Source: Gemmatimonadales bacterium
Lineage (GTDB): Bacteria > Gemmatimonadota > Glassbacteria > GWA2-58-10
DNA length: 64,000 nt
Assembly: GCA_024278175.1 (NCBI GenBank)
Contig: JAJRTS010000002.1
Coordinates: forward strand, 1 to 64,000
Reading direction: 5' to 3'
Shown: piece by piece, positions 9,118-16,446 of the stretch
Numbering within the stretch: position 1 is the stretch's first letter
Layout: each line of letters begins with the position of its first letter
Made by a program: the position numbers and the translations under genes
The notes under the pieces: generated by a model
What the model was told of the DNA's origin: nothing
Seen by the model: only the letters and a program-made list of their open reading frames with translations
Databases searched by the model: none

Positions 9118-9539
9118 ATGTCCCCGAAAAAGATGCAAACCAGCGCGTTTATCTACCCCGGCCCGCGGCAGATGGAGGTCCGCACCGTGGAAACACCCCC
9201 GCCGGGCCCCGGCCAGGGAGTAGCCCCTGCCGCGTTTCGCAGGCGGTGTGATCGGGCGGATCGCGTTCAGCTACGCCAACCGCAACACGGACCATCACGG
9301 GTTGGAAATCCAGGGCACGGCCGGCTCGCTGATGGCCTCCACCGGCGAGTTGAAAACCGGCGGGAAGGATTCAGCCTGCTGGGACAGTGTGGAAGGCGGC
9401 CCCGGGCCGTTCGAGGCCTCGGGCGTGGACTGTCGTGGAGCTGGCCAGCGCCGTGCGGGAAAGCCGTCAGCCGGTCAACTCCGCGCTGCTGGCGATAGAG
9501 CACGCGGCCGAAAGCGGCACACCGGTGGAGCTTGCCTGA
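9118..9539 (+). pseudogene. Decayed oxidoreductase remnant (two fragments, frameshifted)
   Basis: Three frames carry coherent pieces. The first (from 9118) encodes MQTSAFIYPGPRQMEVRTVE followed by a Pro/Gly-rich stretch, like the start of a zinc-type alcohol dehydrogenase. A second frame (about 9230-9430) encodes FAGGVIGRIAFSYANRNTDH and GLEIQGTAGSLMAS, typical of the C-terminal half of Gfo/Idh/MocA oxidoreductases. After a further shift, the third frame (9432-9539) gives the closing helix, VVELASAVRESRQPVNSALL, and a stop codon. The reading is of a deletion that joined two neighbouring dehydrogenase genes, plus frameshifts. An assembly error is possible, but two errors and a chimera are less likely. 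Confidence 0.78.
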
Positions 9540-10113
9540 AAGGCAGGCTCTCAGGCGATGCGAATCAGGTACAAGCCGCCCGGCGGAACCGGTGAGAGCG
9601 CCGTATTTCCTTGTATATCTGCATGTTGCCAGCTACGCGCTCTGGAACGGCGGGGCGAATATCCAGGGGGAGCGGTTGACTTTACGGATTAACAGGGCCA
9701 TAATTAAGCAGGCGTTATAATTTAACATGGAGGTTTAAAATGGCCAGATTCAAAAATTTCAATCACGGGCCGGGTAACACGCGACACGGGGAGAAGATTT
9801 CTCACATTCGCCCCTTCAACTGGAACCATGCAATCCTGGGATCGCAGCGTTTTCCGAAAACCTCCTCGCCAGGATCTTTTTTCAGAGTCGGGAAAAGACA
9901 TGCCAGCACCGGCGATCAACAAGCCACGAGTCTCGACCCTGTATTGAGTAACAAAACTTTCCTGCTGAACAGCTGGTTTTCCCAGCTCAAGTCGTCTTGT
10001 TCGTATTTTCTTTAGCGGGGCACCTGAAATAAAACCTTCAACGCCCCTCTGAGCGGAATGAACTACCCCGTGGCAGAGCCGCGAGGAATTCTTTTCGATT
10101 AAAAAACAGAGCA
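9540..10113. other. Non-coding region with possible IS remnant
   Basis: Between the oxidoreductase remnant and the GH94-like gene I see no supported gene. A plus-strand ORF at 9740-10015 (91 codons) has GGAGG before its ATG and begins MARFKNFNH. This recalls the first residues of some IS1182-type transposases, but nothing after that resembles them. It may be a broken transposase start or chance. A hairpin of a dispersed repeat family lies at 10013-10049. Confidence 0.5.
10013..10049. repeat. Partial copy of the GTTGAA-hairpin repeat family
   Basis: The sequence GGGGCACCTGAAATAAAACC followed by TTCAACGCCCC forms a hairpin. It matches the first 35-40 bases of the copies at 13079 and 61162, also preceded by TTAG. 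The rest of the element is not recognisable here. Confidence 0.6.
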
Positions 10114-12561
10114 TCAGCCGAGCGTGATTTTCAACCCGGCTTTCTTCCTGCCCTCGATCATCGCCACCGGCAGCGCTGATTTGCCGCCGGACACGGGCAA
10201 CTCCTCGCCATTGAACAAGGCCCGCACTACTCCGCGCTCCACGCCCTGCGGGTTTTCCACCGTGGCGCTGATCCGGCAGCCGCGGAACTCGCGCACGGCA
10301 CGGTATCCGTCCCACTGCGGCGGCGCCACCGGGTCGATCAGCAAGCTGTCGTAATCGGCCACCAGCCCCAGCATCCGCTCCACCGTGCGCCGCAGCCAAC
10401 TGACCGCGCCGGTGAAATTGCTGTAGAAATTGCAGCCGAACTGGTTGTGCGAGGGTCCCACGGCAAAGTTCGATACCTGGTGCGCCGGGCCGGTTGAGAT
10501 ATCCGGGATTGTGGACGACGGCAGCACTTTGCGGAGTTCTTTCCACGCCCGCTCGCCCATCCCCTGGTTGACCAGCCCATAGGCCAGAAAGCTGTGGCCG
10601 TGGGTGTAGATTGAGCCGTTTTCGAACAGGCCGGGGACCATATCCGCGATCCGTCCCACCTGGCGGCTGGCGGCGGTGTAGGGGGGGCTGATCAGCAGCT
10701 TGCCGAACGGCGTGTCGATTTTCTCCAGAGCCTGAAGTACCTGCCCAACACGGGAGGATTTGTCGGCCACCCCGTTGAACAGCGACCAGGCGTTGACATT
10801 GAGGTGGATTTTGCCCTCGGCGCAGGAAGTGGCCCCCACCGGGGTCCCGTCGCCCATGAACGCATAGATATAATGGTGACCGTCCCAACTGGTGGCGTTG
10901 ATCACCTCTGTCATCTCCGCGGCCAGCTTTTCCGCCCAGGCCGCGTCCGTTTCTTCTCCCAGCCAGCGGGCCAGCCCGGCGAACCGCCGGGCGGCGAACA
11001 CGAACGCCATCGACAGCCACACGCTCACCCCCCGGCCGTCGGCGCCAACCCCGTCCAGCGAGTCGTTCCAGTCGCCGTGGCCGATCAGGCAGAGGCCGTG
11101 CTGATTGCGGTAGCTCCAGAGGCCCTCGATACTTCTTCGCGCGTGCTCGTAGAGTGTGGCCTTGTTCGTCTCGTCCACCCTGCCTGCCACCCGGCTGAAA
11201 AAACCTTCTTCGCGGAAGCAGAACTCCCGGTCGCCTGTCAGCTGGACGTAACCGGCCAGGGTGTCGGACATCCAGGAGCAGCAGTCCAGATAGTTTCGCA
11301 GGTCGTGAGGGGCTCCCGCGTGCCGGGCGAACCCCCGCATGGCGCTGCCGTCCTCGTACTGATGGCGTATCACGGTGGGCAGGTGGGCGGCCACATACCG
11401 GGGGTTGAACGGGGTGACTCCCATCAGATACTGCAGGCTGTCGCGGTAGCCGACCATGTCCAGCGAGAGCGGGATGCGCAGGGAGTTGCGGCCCTGGTAC
11501 TTGAACCAGACGTTGAAAAAGCGGTCCAGCTCCCCGTCCGGAGTACGGGCCAGTTGAGTGGCGAACATCGAGCGCCAGCGTTTTTCGACCCGGAGACGCT
11601 CGCTTTCGAAACTATCCTCGCCGAGATATTTTTCCCGCCAGCCTTTGATCTGACTCTCAGCCTTCGATGGGTTTTCATTGGCCGTGCCCTGAAGAAAGGT
11701 CAGCGAGAGTGTTTCTCCGGCGGCGAATTCGAGATCGAACTGCATGGCGCTCACCAGACCGCGAAACGGCTGCTCTCCGGTTGAGTTGCGGCAGGCGCCC
11801 TCGCGCACCGCCTCTGGCGCGCCGGTCTGTGCGCCGTTACCCCGGAACGCCTCGCCGCTCATGTAGAACCCGGTCCAGGGTCTGTCGACCGCCAGGAATC
11901 CATGGCGTGGATTACTGTTTTTCTTGTCGCTGTTGACCGCCAGCAGGGCGCTCACGTTTTCCAGCACCACTCCCCTGCAGACCACCCGCGGGTCGAAATA
12001 ATGGCCGGGAAACGACTCCATACCCCAGTTCACCGCCACGAACAGGCTCAGCCTGCGCGCGCAGTCCCCGCGGTTGCTCAGGTTCAGCCGCCAGACTTCC
12101 AGCGGATCGTCCACCGGCACGAAAACCGTAAGCTCCGAGTCCAGTTGGTTACGGGTGGCGGCAAGGTTGAGCGAGCTGGTGCCCTGTTCGCAGACAAAGC
12201 CCGCGTAGGTTTCCTCCTCCAGTCCCATCTGTGGAAACGTATGCCAGATGACGGCTTGAGCCCCGGAGCTTTCCTCGCGGATCATGAACAGCCGGTGTTC
12301 GAGTTTTCCCGGCGCGGTGGGTACGTAGGAGTTGTCATCCCGGCGGGTAACCGGACCGGTAAGCGGTGTTTCCAGGCAACTGAATCCACTGCCGCACTGG
12401 TCCCAGAGGCTGCCCCAGATTCCGTGTTCTTTGTCGTGGCCGGAGGCCAGCAGATGGATAAAGGGGCGGGGAGTGGTTACCCGCTGGACCACGTAGGTGC
12501 TGTCCACCACGAACCCGTCACGGTCGCGGGTGTCGGCGAAACTGCCGTAGCGCCGCTGCAA
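10114..12561 (-). CDS. GH94-like glycoside phosphorylase (cellobiose phosphorylase family)
   Basis: This 815-residue protein resembles GH94 enzymes (formerly GT36), which cleave beta-glucosides by phosphorolysis. Visible marks are the N-terminal RYGSF...TPRPFIHLL segment (about 4-38), a beta-sandwich region to about 300, then an (alpha/alpha)6 barrel with GYRDSLQYLMG (371-381), a Trp/Asp-rich segment near 428 and GHGDWNDSLDG (494-504), which contains the region of the general-acid Asp in the family. The absence of a signal peptide suggests the cytoplasm. The only available start is TTG at 12561, three bases after an in-frame TAA that closes a small ORF, so translation may be coupled to it or the N-terminus may be damaged. 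Confidence 0.84.
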   Translation of the reverse strand: MQRRYGSFADTRDRDGFVVDSTYVVQRVTTPRPFIHLLASGHDKEHGIWGSLWDQCGSGFSCLETPLTGPVTRRDDNSYVPTAPGKLEHRLFMIREESSGAQAVIWHTFPQMGLEEETYAGFVCEQGTSSLNLAATRNQLDSELTVFVPVDDPLEVWRLNLSNRGDCARRLSLFVAVNWGMESFPGHYFDPRVVCRGVVLENVSALLAVNSDKKNSNPRHGFLAVDRPWTGFYMSGEAFRGNGAQTGAPEAVREGACRNSTGEQPFRGLVSAMQFDLEFAAGETLSLTFLQGTANENPSKAESQIKGWREKYLGEDSFESERLRVEKRWRSMFATQLARTPDGELDRFFNVWFKYQGRNSLRIPLSLDMVGYRDSLQYLMGVTPFNPRYVAAHLPTVIRHQYEDGSAMRGFARHAGAPHDLRNYLDCCSWMSDTLAGYVQLTGDREFCFREEGFFSRVAGRVDETNKATLYEHARRSIEGLWSYRNQHGLCLIGHGDWNDSLDGVGADGRGVSVWLSMAFVFAARRFAGLARWLGEETDAAWAEKLAAEMTEVINATSWDGHHYIYAFMGDGTPVGATSCAEGKIHLNVNAWSLFNGVADKSSRVGQVLQALEKIDTPFGKLLISPPYTAASRQVGRIADMVPGLFENGSIYTHGHSFLAYGLVNQGMGERAWKELRKVLPSSTIPDISTGPAHQVSNFAVGPSHNQFGCNFYSNFTGAVSWLRRTVERMLGLVADYDSLLIDPVAPPQWDGYRAVREFRGCRISATVENPQGVERGVVRALFNGEELPVSGGKSALPVAMIEGRKKAGLKITLG

Positions 12562-12564
12562 TCG

Positions 12565-12696
12565 TTACAGTTCAGCGGCGGATACCGCCTGATTAACGGT
12601 TTTACCGTCGCGCAGGGCGTCGCGGCACTTTTGGGCGAGCTGGTCGAGCTCGGATTTATCGGCTTCCTGTTTGTATGGGTCGGTCAGTCGGGTCAT
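12565..12696 (-). CDS. Small hypothetical protein upstream of the GH94-like gene
   Basis: This 43-residue ORF begins MTRLTDPYKQEADK and ends VNQAVSAAEL. CGGAG lies 7-8 nt before its ATG, a good ribosome binding site. The protein is charged and probably helical. I recognise no family. It is in the same frame as the GH94-like gene; only TAA-CGA separates it from the TTG of that gene. It is either a true small protein that couples translation, or the original N-terminal extension of the phosphorylase cut off by a nonsense mutation. Confidence 0.5.
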   Translation of the reverse strand: MTRLTDPYKQEADKSELDQLAQKCRDALRDGKTVNQAVSAAEL

Positions 12697-13078
12697 CGAG
12701 GGGCTCCGTTATGTTGAAAAAGTGTCTGTCGTGAGCCAAATTAGTCATGCCCCGCCTGTCGCGCAACGCTCTTTTTCACCCACCCGTGGGTTGAATAGCG
12801 TTGCTTTGCTTCCTCTCTGGTATAATCTTGAATATGCACTCCTTCCTGAATATCGCACTTTCGAGTTTGGAGAGATGAAAAATTCCCATTCTGCCCGTTT
12901 ACTGTATTGCCTGCTCCCCGGCATCCGTCTGCTTATGCAAAGCGGCTGCGTTTTCACCGCTGCCGGGCAGTGAGTCGATCCGGCGCGGCGTCGCCGGGGC
13001 GCACAGCTTTTTGCGATAACTTTCCAGTAGAAATAAATAGTTGCTAAATCCTTGATTGGCGCGTAGAATAAATAGTTT
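12697..13078. other. Non-coding region with a nested palindrome
   Basis: There is no supported gene in these 382 nt. At 12763-12804, outer arms GCAACGCT and AGCGTTGC enclose inner arms ACCCAC and GTGGGT, a clean nested inverted repeat. TGTTGAAAAAG at about 12713 resembles the end of the dispersed repeat family seen at 13466, 48757 and 61366. A 100-codon plus-strand ORF across the region shows no family features. Confidence 0.55.
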
Positions 13079-13466
13079 AGGGGGCCGCTGCAATAAAACG
13101 TTCAACGCCCTCGAATGAAATATTTCGTCTGGTTGGTCGCCCAGGGGCAAGGCACGGGCGTTTTTTTACCGGTTCTGCTATTCGTTTTATTCCAAGCAGT
13201 TAGCCCGGATTATTCATAAAAGGCCGTAGCGAGACAAAGAAGCCCTTAGTGAAACGCGCAGTTGGAGGGATTTTTCTTTGCAGGCGTACTGGAAGTACGT
13301 TGAAAGGAAAAATCGTGAAACCAGCGTTGCAGCCGTGGAGTTCAAAGTCGCAGTAGACTTTTTATGAATAATCCGGGTTAGATTGCTCATGCCAGCTTTC
13401 GGCCGGCATAACGGGAACGGCCCCTGACAACCGGATTCCCATGCTTTTGTTATTTTTCAACACGCT
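13079..13466. repeat. Dispersed repeat (copy A), interrupted by a MITE
   Basis: Copy A aligns along its length with copy B at 61162-61366. Shared blocks are the opening GGGGC hairpin with TTCAACGCCC, GAATGAAATATTTCGT, GGTTGGTCGCCCA, CCAAGCAGTTAG, ATTGCTC, GGCTTTCGGCCGGCAT-type sequence and the terminal TTTTTCAACACGCT. Without the 178-nt insertion (MITE plus duplicated TTAG) it is 210 bp, against 205 bp for copy B. It encodes nothing recognisable. Confidence 0.82.
13204..13377. mobile_element. 174-bp MITE with TTAG target duplication
   Basis: The element starts CCCGGATTATTCATAAAA and ends with the exact inverted copy TTTTATGAATAATCCGGG. It is flanked on both sides by TTAG. Copy B of the host repeat has a single TTAG at the same place (GCAGTTAGATTGCTC), which gives the empty site. 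The middle contains a further palindrome around CGTACTGGAAGTACG. It has no coding capacity, so it must have been moved by a transposase in trans. The ends remind me of IS1380-type ends, but that is from memory. Confidence 0.88.
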
Positions 13467-13549
13467 TTTAGAATATCAACCGTCCCTTTGCGTACGCTGT
13501 CCGCTTAAGGGGCTTTGGACGGTCATTGATCTTGAAGGGAGAACACGCG

Positions 13550-14644
13550 ATGCTCTCAGCCGGAAAAGTTTTATTCAGCTTGCTTGTCGCTATGATTATT
13601 CCACTTGCAGCCGATGCGCAGACCGGCGACCTTCGCCTGCTGGACTGGCGCCCGAAATCGATGCTGGTGGTCAGGGAGACCCGGGTGCTCAAACCGAAAT
13701 TTCCCGTTATCGATGTCCACAACCACCTTCGCAGGTTAAACGAACTCGAAAGCTACCTTGACCAGATGGATCAGGCCGGGGTGTGGAAAGTGGTCAGCCT
13801 GGACGGCCGGAGCAAGGATGATTTCTACAAGGAGCACCTGGCCGCGGTAAAAAAAGTCAGCGCCGAGCGGATGCTGGTTTTTTTCGCACCTGATTTCAGC
13901 AAGATAGATGAACCGGGCTGGGGGCGGAAGGAGGCCGCCAGGCTGGAGCAGGCGGTCAGGCAGGGTTGCCGGGGCCTGAAGATCTTCAAACAACTGGGCC
14001 TGGGAGCGCGCGACAGCACGGGTAAGCTGATCACGGTGGACGACCGGCGGATCGACCCGATCTGGGCCAAGTGCGGCGAGCTGGGTATCCCGGTGATGAT
14101 CCACGTTTCGGACCCCAAAGCGTTTTTCACCCCGTTGGATGAGCATAACGAGCGTTACGATGAGCTGGGGAGCCATCCCCACTGGTCGTTTTACGGAGAG
14201 CAGTGGCCGGCGAAAGAAGAAATTCTGGCGGCCCGCAACCGCGTGTTCGCCCGCCACCCCAACACGATTTTTATCGGTGCGCACATGGGCACTCTGCCCG
14301 AGGAACTGCACCAGGTGGCCAACTGGCTGGACCTCTATCCCAATTTCTACGTGGACATCGACGCCCGCATCAGTGAGCTGGGCCGCCAGCCGCGCACGGC
14401 GCGCAAGTTTTTCCTGCGCTACCAGGACCGCATGATGTTCGGCACGGACACCCCGCCCAGCAAGGAAGCCTACCAGGTTTACTACCGTTTTCTGGAAACC
14501 GACGACGAATATTTCGACCCTTCAGGAGGGCATCACCTCCAGGGACGCTGGATGATATACGGTGTCTACCTGCCGGACGAGGTTCTGGAGAAGATATACA
14601 ACAAGAACATGCTGAAGGTGCTCGGTATGTTCAAGGGAGTCTGA
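13550..14644 (+). CDS. Exported amidohydrolase (amidohydrolase-2 family)
   Basis: The 364-residue protein has a signal peptide ending near ADAQ. Its TIM-barrel has metal-binding features of the amidohydrolase-2 (ACMSD-like) group: IDVHNHL after strand 1, MIHVSDP, FIGAHMGTLPEEL and the final Asp in FGTDTPPS. Members hydrolyse or decarboxylate small cyclic or lactone compounds; the substrate here is unknown, and export points to a periplasmic one. I start at ATG 13550 because AGGGAG precedes it and a signal peptide follows directly; an in-frame TTG lies 24 nt upstream. It opens the long plus-strand cluster. Confidence 0.88.
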   Translation: MLSAGKVLFSLLVAMIIPLAADAQTGDLRLLDWRPKSMLVVRETRVLKPKFPVIDVHNHLRRLNELESYLDQMDQAGVWKVVSLDGRSKDDFYKEHLAAVKKVSAERMLVFFAPDFSKIDEPGWGRKEAARLEQAVRQGCRGLKIFKQLGLGARDSTGKLITVDDRRIDPIWAKCGELGIPVMIHVSDPKAFFTPLDEHNERYDELGSHPHWSFYGEQWPAKEEILAARNRVFARHPNTIFIGAHMGTLPEELHQVANWLDLYPNFYVDIDARISELGRQPRTARKFFLRYQDRMMFGTDTPPSKEAYQVYYRFLETDDEYFDPSGGHHLQGRWMIYGVYLPDEVLEKIYNKNMLKVLGMFKGV

Positions 14645-14705
14645 GGAAAGTTTTAGTTGTGTTTATTAATCGTGCCCACCCATAACTCGACCAAAGACAT
14701 CCCGG

Positions 14706-16436
14706 ATGAATCTGGCCTCTGGAGTTGACCTGGCAGTTGTAGGCGCCTATCTCCTGCTGATGGTGCTGGTGGGAGTTGCGCTGAGCTTTTTCAACCGCGA
14801 TGAATCCGATTTTTTTCGCAGCGGTAACAAGATGCCCTGGTGGCTGGCCGGGTTCAGCCTGTTCATGTCAAGTTTCAGTGTCTGGACTTTTACCGGTGCG
14901 GCCGGACTGGCCTACCGCGCGCCCGGCGCGGCGTTTGCCATGTACTTTTCCACCGCCGCCGGGATGATTTTCGGCATCTGGTTCCTGGCCAAGCTTTGGC
15001 GCAGGACCCGCGCCAGCACAATCCTCTCCTATCTTACCGAGCGCTATAACCTGGCCACCAACCAGACCTACAGTTGGACCATGTTACCGCTCCAGTTGCT
15101 CCAGGGCGGAATCCAGCTCCTGGCCTTGGGCACCTTTATCTCCGTGGCGCTCGGCACCGACTTGCGCCTGACCGTGATCGTCTGCGGAGCGATAATCGCG
15201 CTCTACTGCCTGATCGGCGGGCTGTGGGCGGTGGTGGTCACCGATACGCTGCAGTTCATGGTCCTGTTTCCCACCGCGCTGGTTGTGATGTTTCTCGGAA
15301 TCCGGGAAACCGGCGGGCTGAGCGCGCTGGTGACCGATGTGCCCGAGGGTTTCTGGAGTGTCAATACCGCCGAGTACGACTGGTGGTATATCCTGGCGTT
15401 CGGCGTGATGATGGTTTTTGCGATGAACGCCGGCGCGATGGCCCAGCGCTATTTCTCGGTCAAGGACGAGCGCGAGGCTAAAAAAGTGGCCCTGCTGGCG
15501 ATGGTGCTGTTTCTCCTGGCTCCGTTCCTCTGGTTTCTCCCTCCGCTGTTCGCCAGGTTGAGCGGCCTGGATCTGGCTTCGATCACCCTGGGACTGTCCG
15601 CCCCGGAAGAGGCCGCCTACGTGGCCTACTGCCTGCATATCCTGCCCCACGGGGCGATCGGCATCCTGCTGGCCGCGATGCTCTCGGCCACGATGAGTTC
15701 GCTCAGCAGCGTTTTTAACGCTTATTCCGCGGTGATAACCGACGATATTATCAAGCAGTTGTTCTGGAAAGAAGCGTCGGGGAAAAAACTGCTGCTGATC
15801 GGCCGGCTGGCCACGTTGGCGTTCGGCGCGATGGTGGTCGGGGCGGCGCTGATGCAGGCCAATGGCGATGTCGGGGTATTCCAGTTGATGATGACGTTTT
15901 CCGGGGTGGTGGTGATGCCCTCCGGGATTCCGATCGTGTTGGGCCTGTTCTACCATCGCACTCCCCCCTGGGCCGCTATCGCATCCTACCTCAGCGGCGT
16001 GCTGATGGGGGCGGGGATGTTGTGGTTCGGTGTGGAGCTTTCGTTTACCACCCAGGTGTTTGTCACCGGCGGCGTCAGCATGGCCGTGTTTATCCTGCCG
16101 GGCCTGTTCATCCATCCCGCCCCCGAGTACGCCCGCCGTCTGGCCGTGTTCTACGCCAAGATGAAAACACCGGTGACCGGTTTCGAGATCGGCGACACAA
16201 AAGCCACCGACACCGGCAGTTTCAGGATCACCGGCTGGACCGCCGTTATCATGGGCGCGGGGGCGGCCGGCCTGGCGCTGCTGGACCTGGGATTCGAGGA
16301 CAAAATGATCAACCTGCTGATCGGAGTGGCTATTGGATCTGCCGGCGCTGTACTGCTTGTGGCCGAACGGTTCGCCGTTCGCAAGTCTCCTGCTGCCTGG
16401 AATTTGGAAGCGGAGGATAAAAGCAACGACCTGTAA
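14706..16436 (+). CDS. Sodium:solute symporter (SSS family)
   Basis: This is an inner-membrane transporter of 576 residues with about 13-14 hydrophobic helices. The SSS family signature is visible: DFFRSGNKMPWWLAGFS after helix 1, GAAGLAYRAPG in helix 2, a helix-5 region GGLWAVVVTDTLQF, and HGAIGILLAAMLSATMSSLSS, where the Na2-site Ser/Thr residues of the family lie. It probably imports a sugar, uronate or other small organic acid with sodium. It lies between the amidohydrolase and the heparinase-like gene, and its stop is 10 nt before the latter's start. The solute is inferred from context only. Confidence 0.93.
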   Translation: MNLASGVDLAVVGAYLLLMVLVGVALSFFNRDESDFFRSGNKMPWWLAGFSLFMSSFSVWTFTGAAGLAYRAPGAAFAMYFSTAAGMIFGIWFLAKLWRRTRASTILSYLTERYNLATNQTYSWTMLPLQLLQGGIQLLALGTFISVALGTDLRLTVIVCGAIIALYCLIGGLWAVVVTDTLQFMVLFPTALVVMFLGIRETGGLSALVTDVPEGFWSVNTAEYDWWYILAFGVMMVFAMNAGAMAQRYFSVKDEREAKKVALLAMVLFLLAPFLWFLPPLFARLSGLDLASITLGLSAPEEAAYVAYCLHILPHGAIGILLAAMLSATMSSLSSVFNAYSAVITDDIIKQLFWKEASGKKLLLIGRLATLAFGAMVVGAALMQANGDVGVFQLMMTFSGVVVMPSGIPIVLGLFYHRTPPWAAIASYLSGVLMGAGMLWFGVELSFTTQVFVTGGVSMAVFILPGLFIHPAPEYARRLAVFYAKMKTPVTGFEIGDTKATDTGSFRITGWTAVIMGAGAAGLALLDLGFEDKMINLLIGVAIGSAGAVLLVAERFAVRKSPAAWNLEAEDKSNDL

Positions 16437-16446
16437 CGGAGGTATT

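Noticed and set aside
9722-11020. 432-codon minus-strand ORF overlapping the 3' half of the GH94-like gene
   Set aside because: The GH94-like frame carries the family motifs through this region; the alternative frame has none.
12671-12973. 100-codon plus-strand ORF before repeat copy A
   Set aside because: There is no ribosome site; it overlaps a nested palindrome and has no family features.
15084-16115. 343-codon minus-strand ORF opposite the symporter
   Set aside because: It is the antisense shadow of transmembrane codons, rich in His, Gln and Arg, without domain features.
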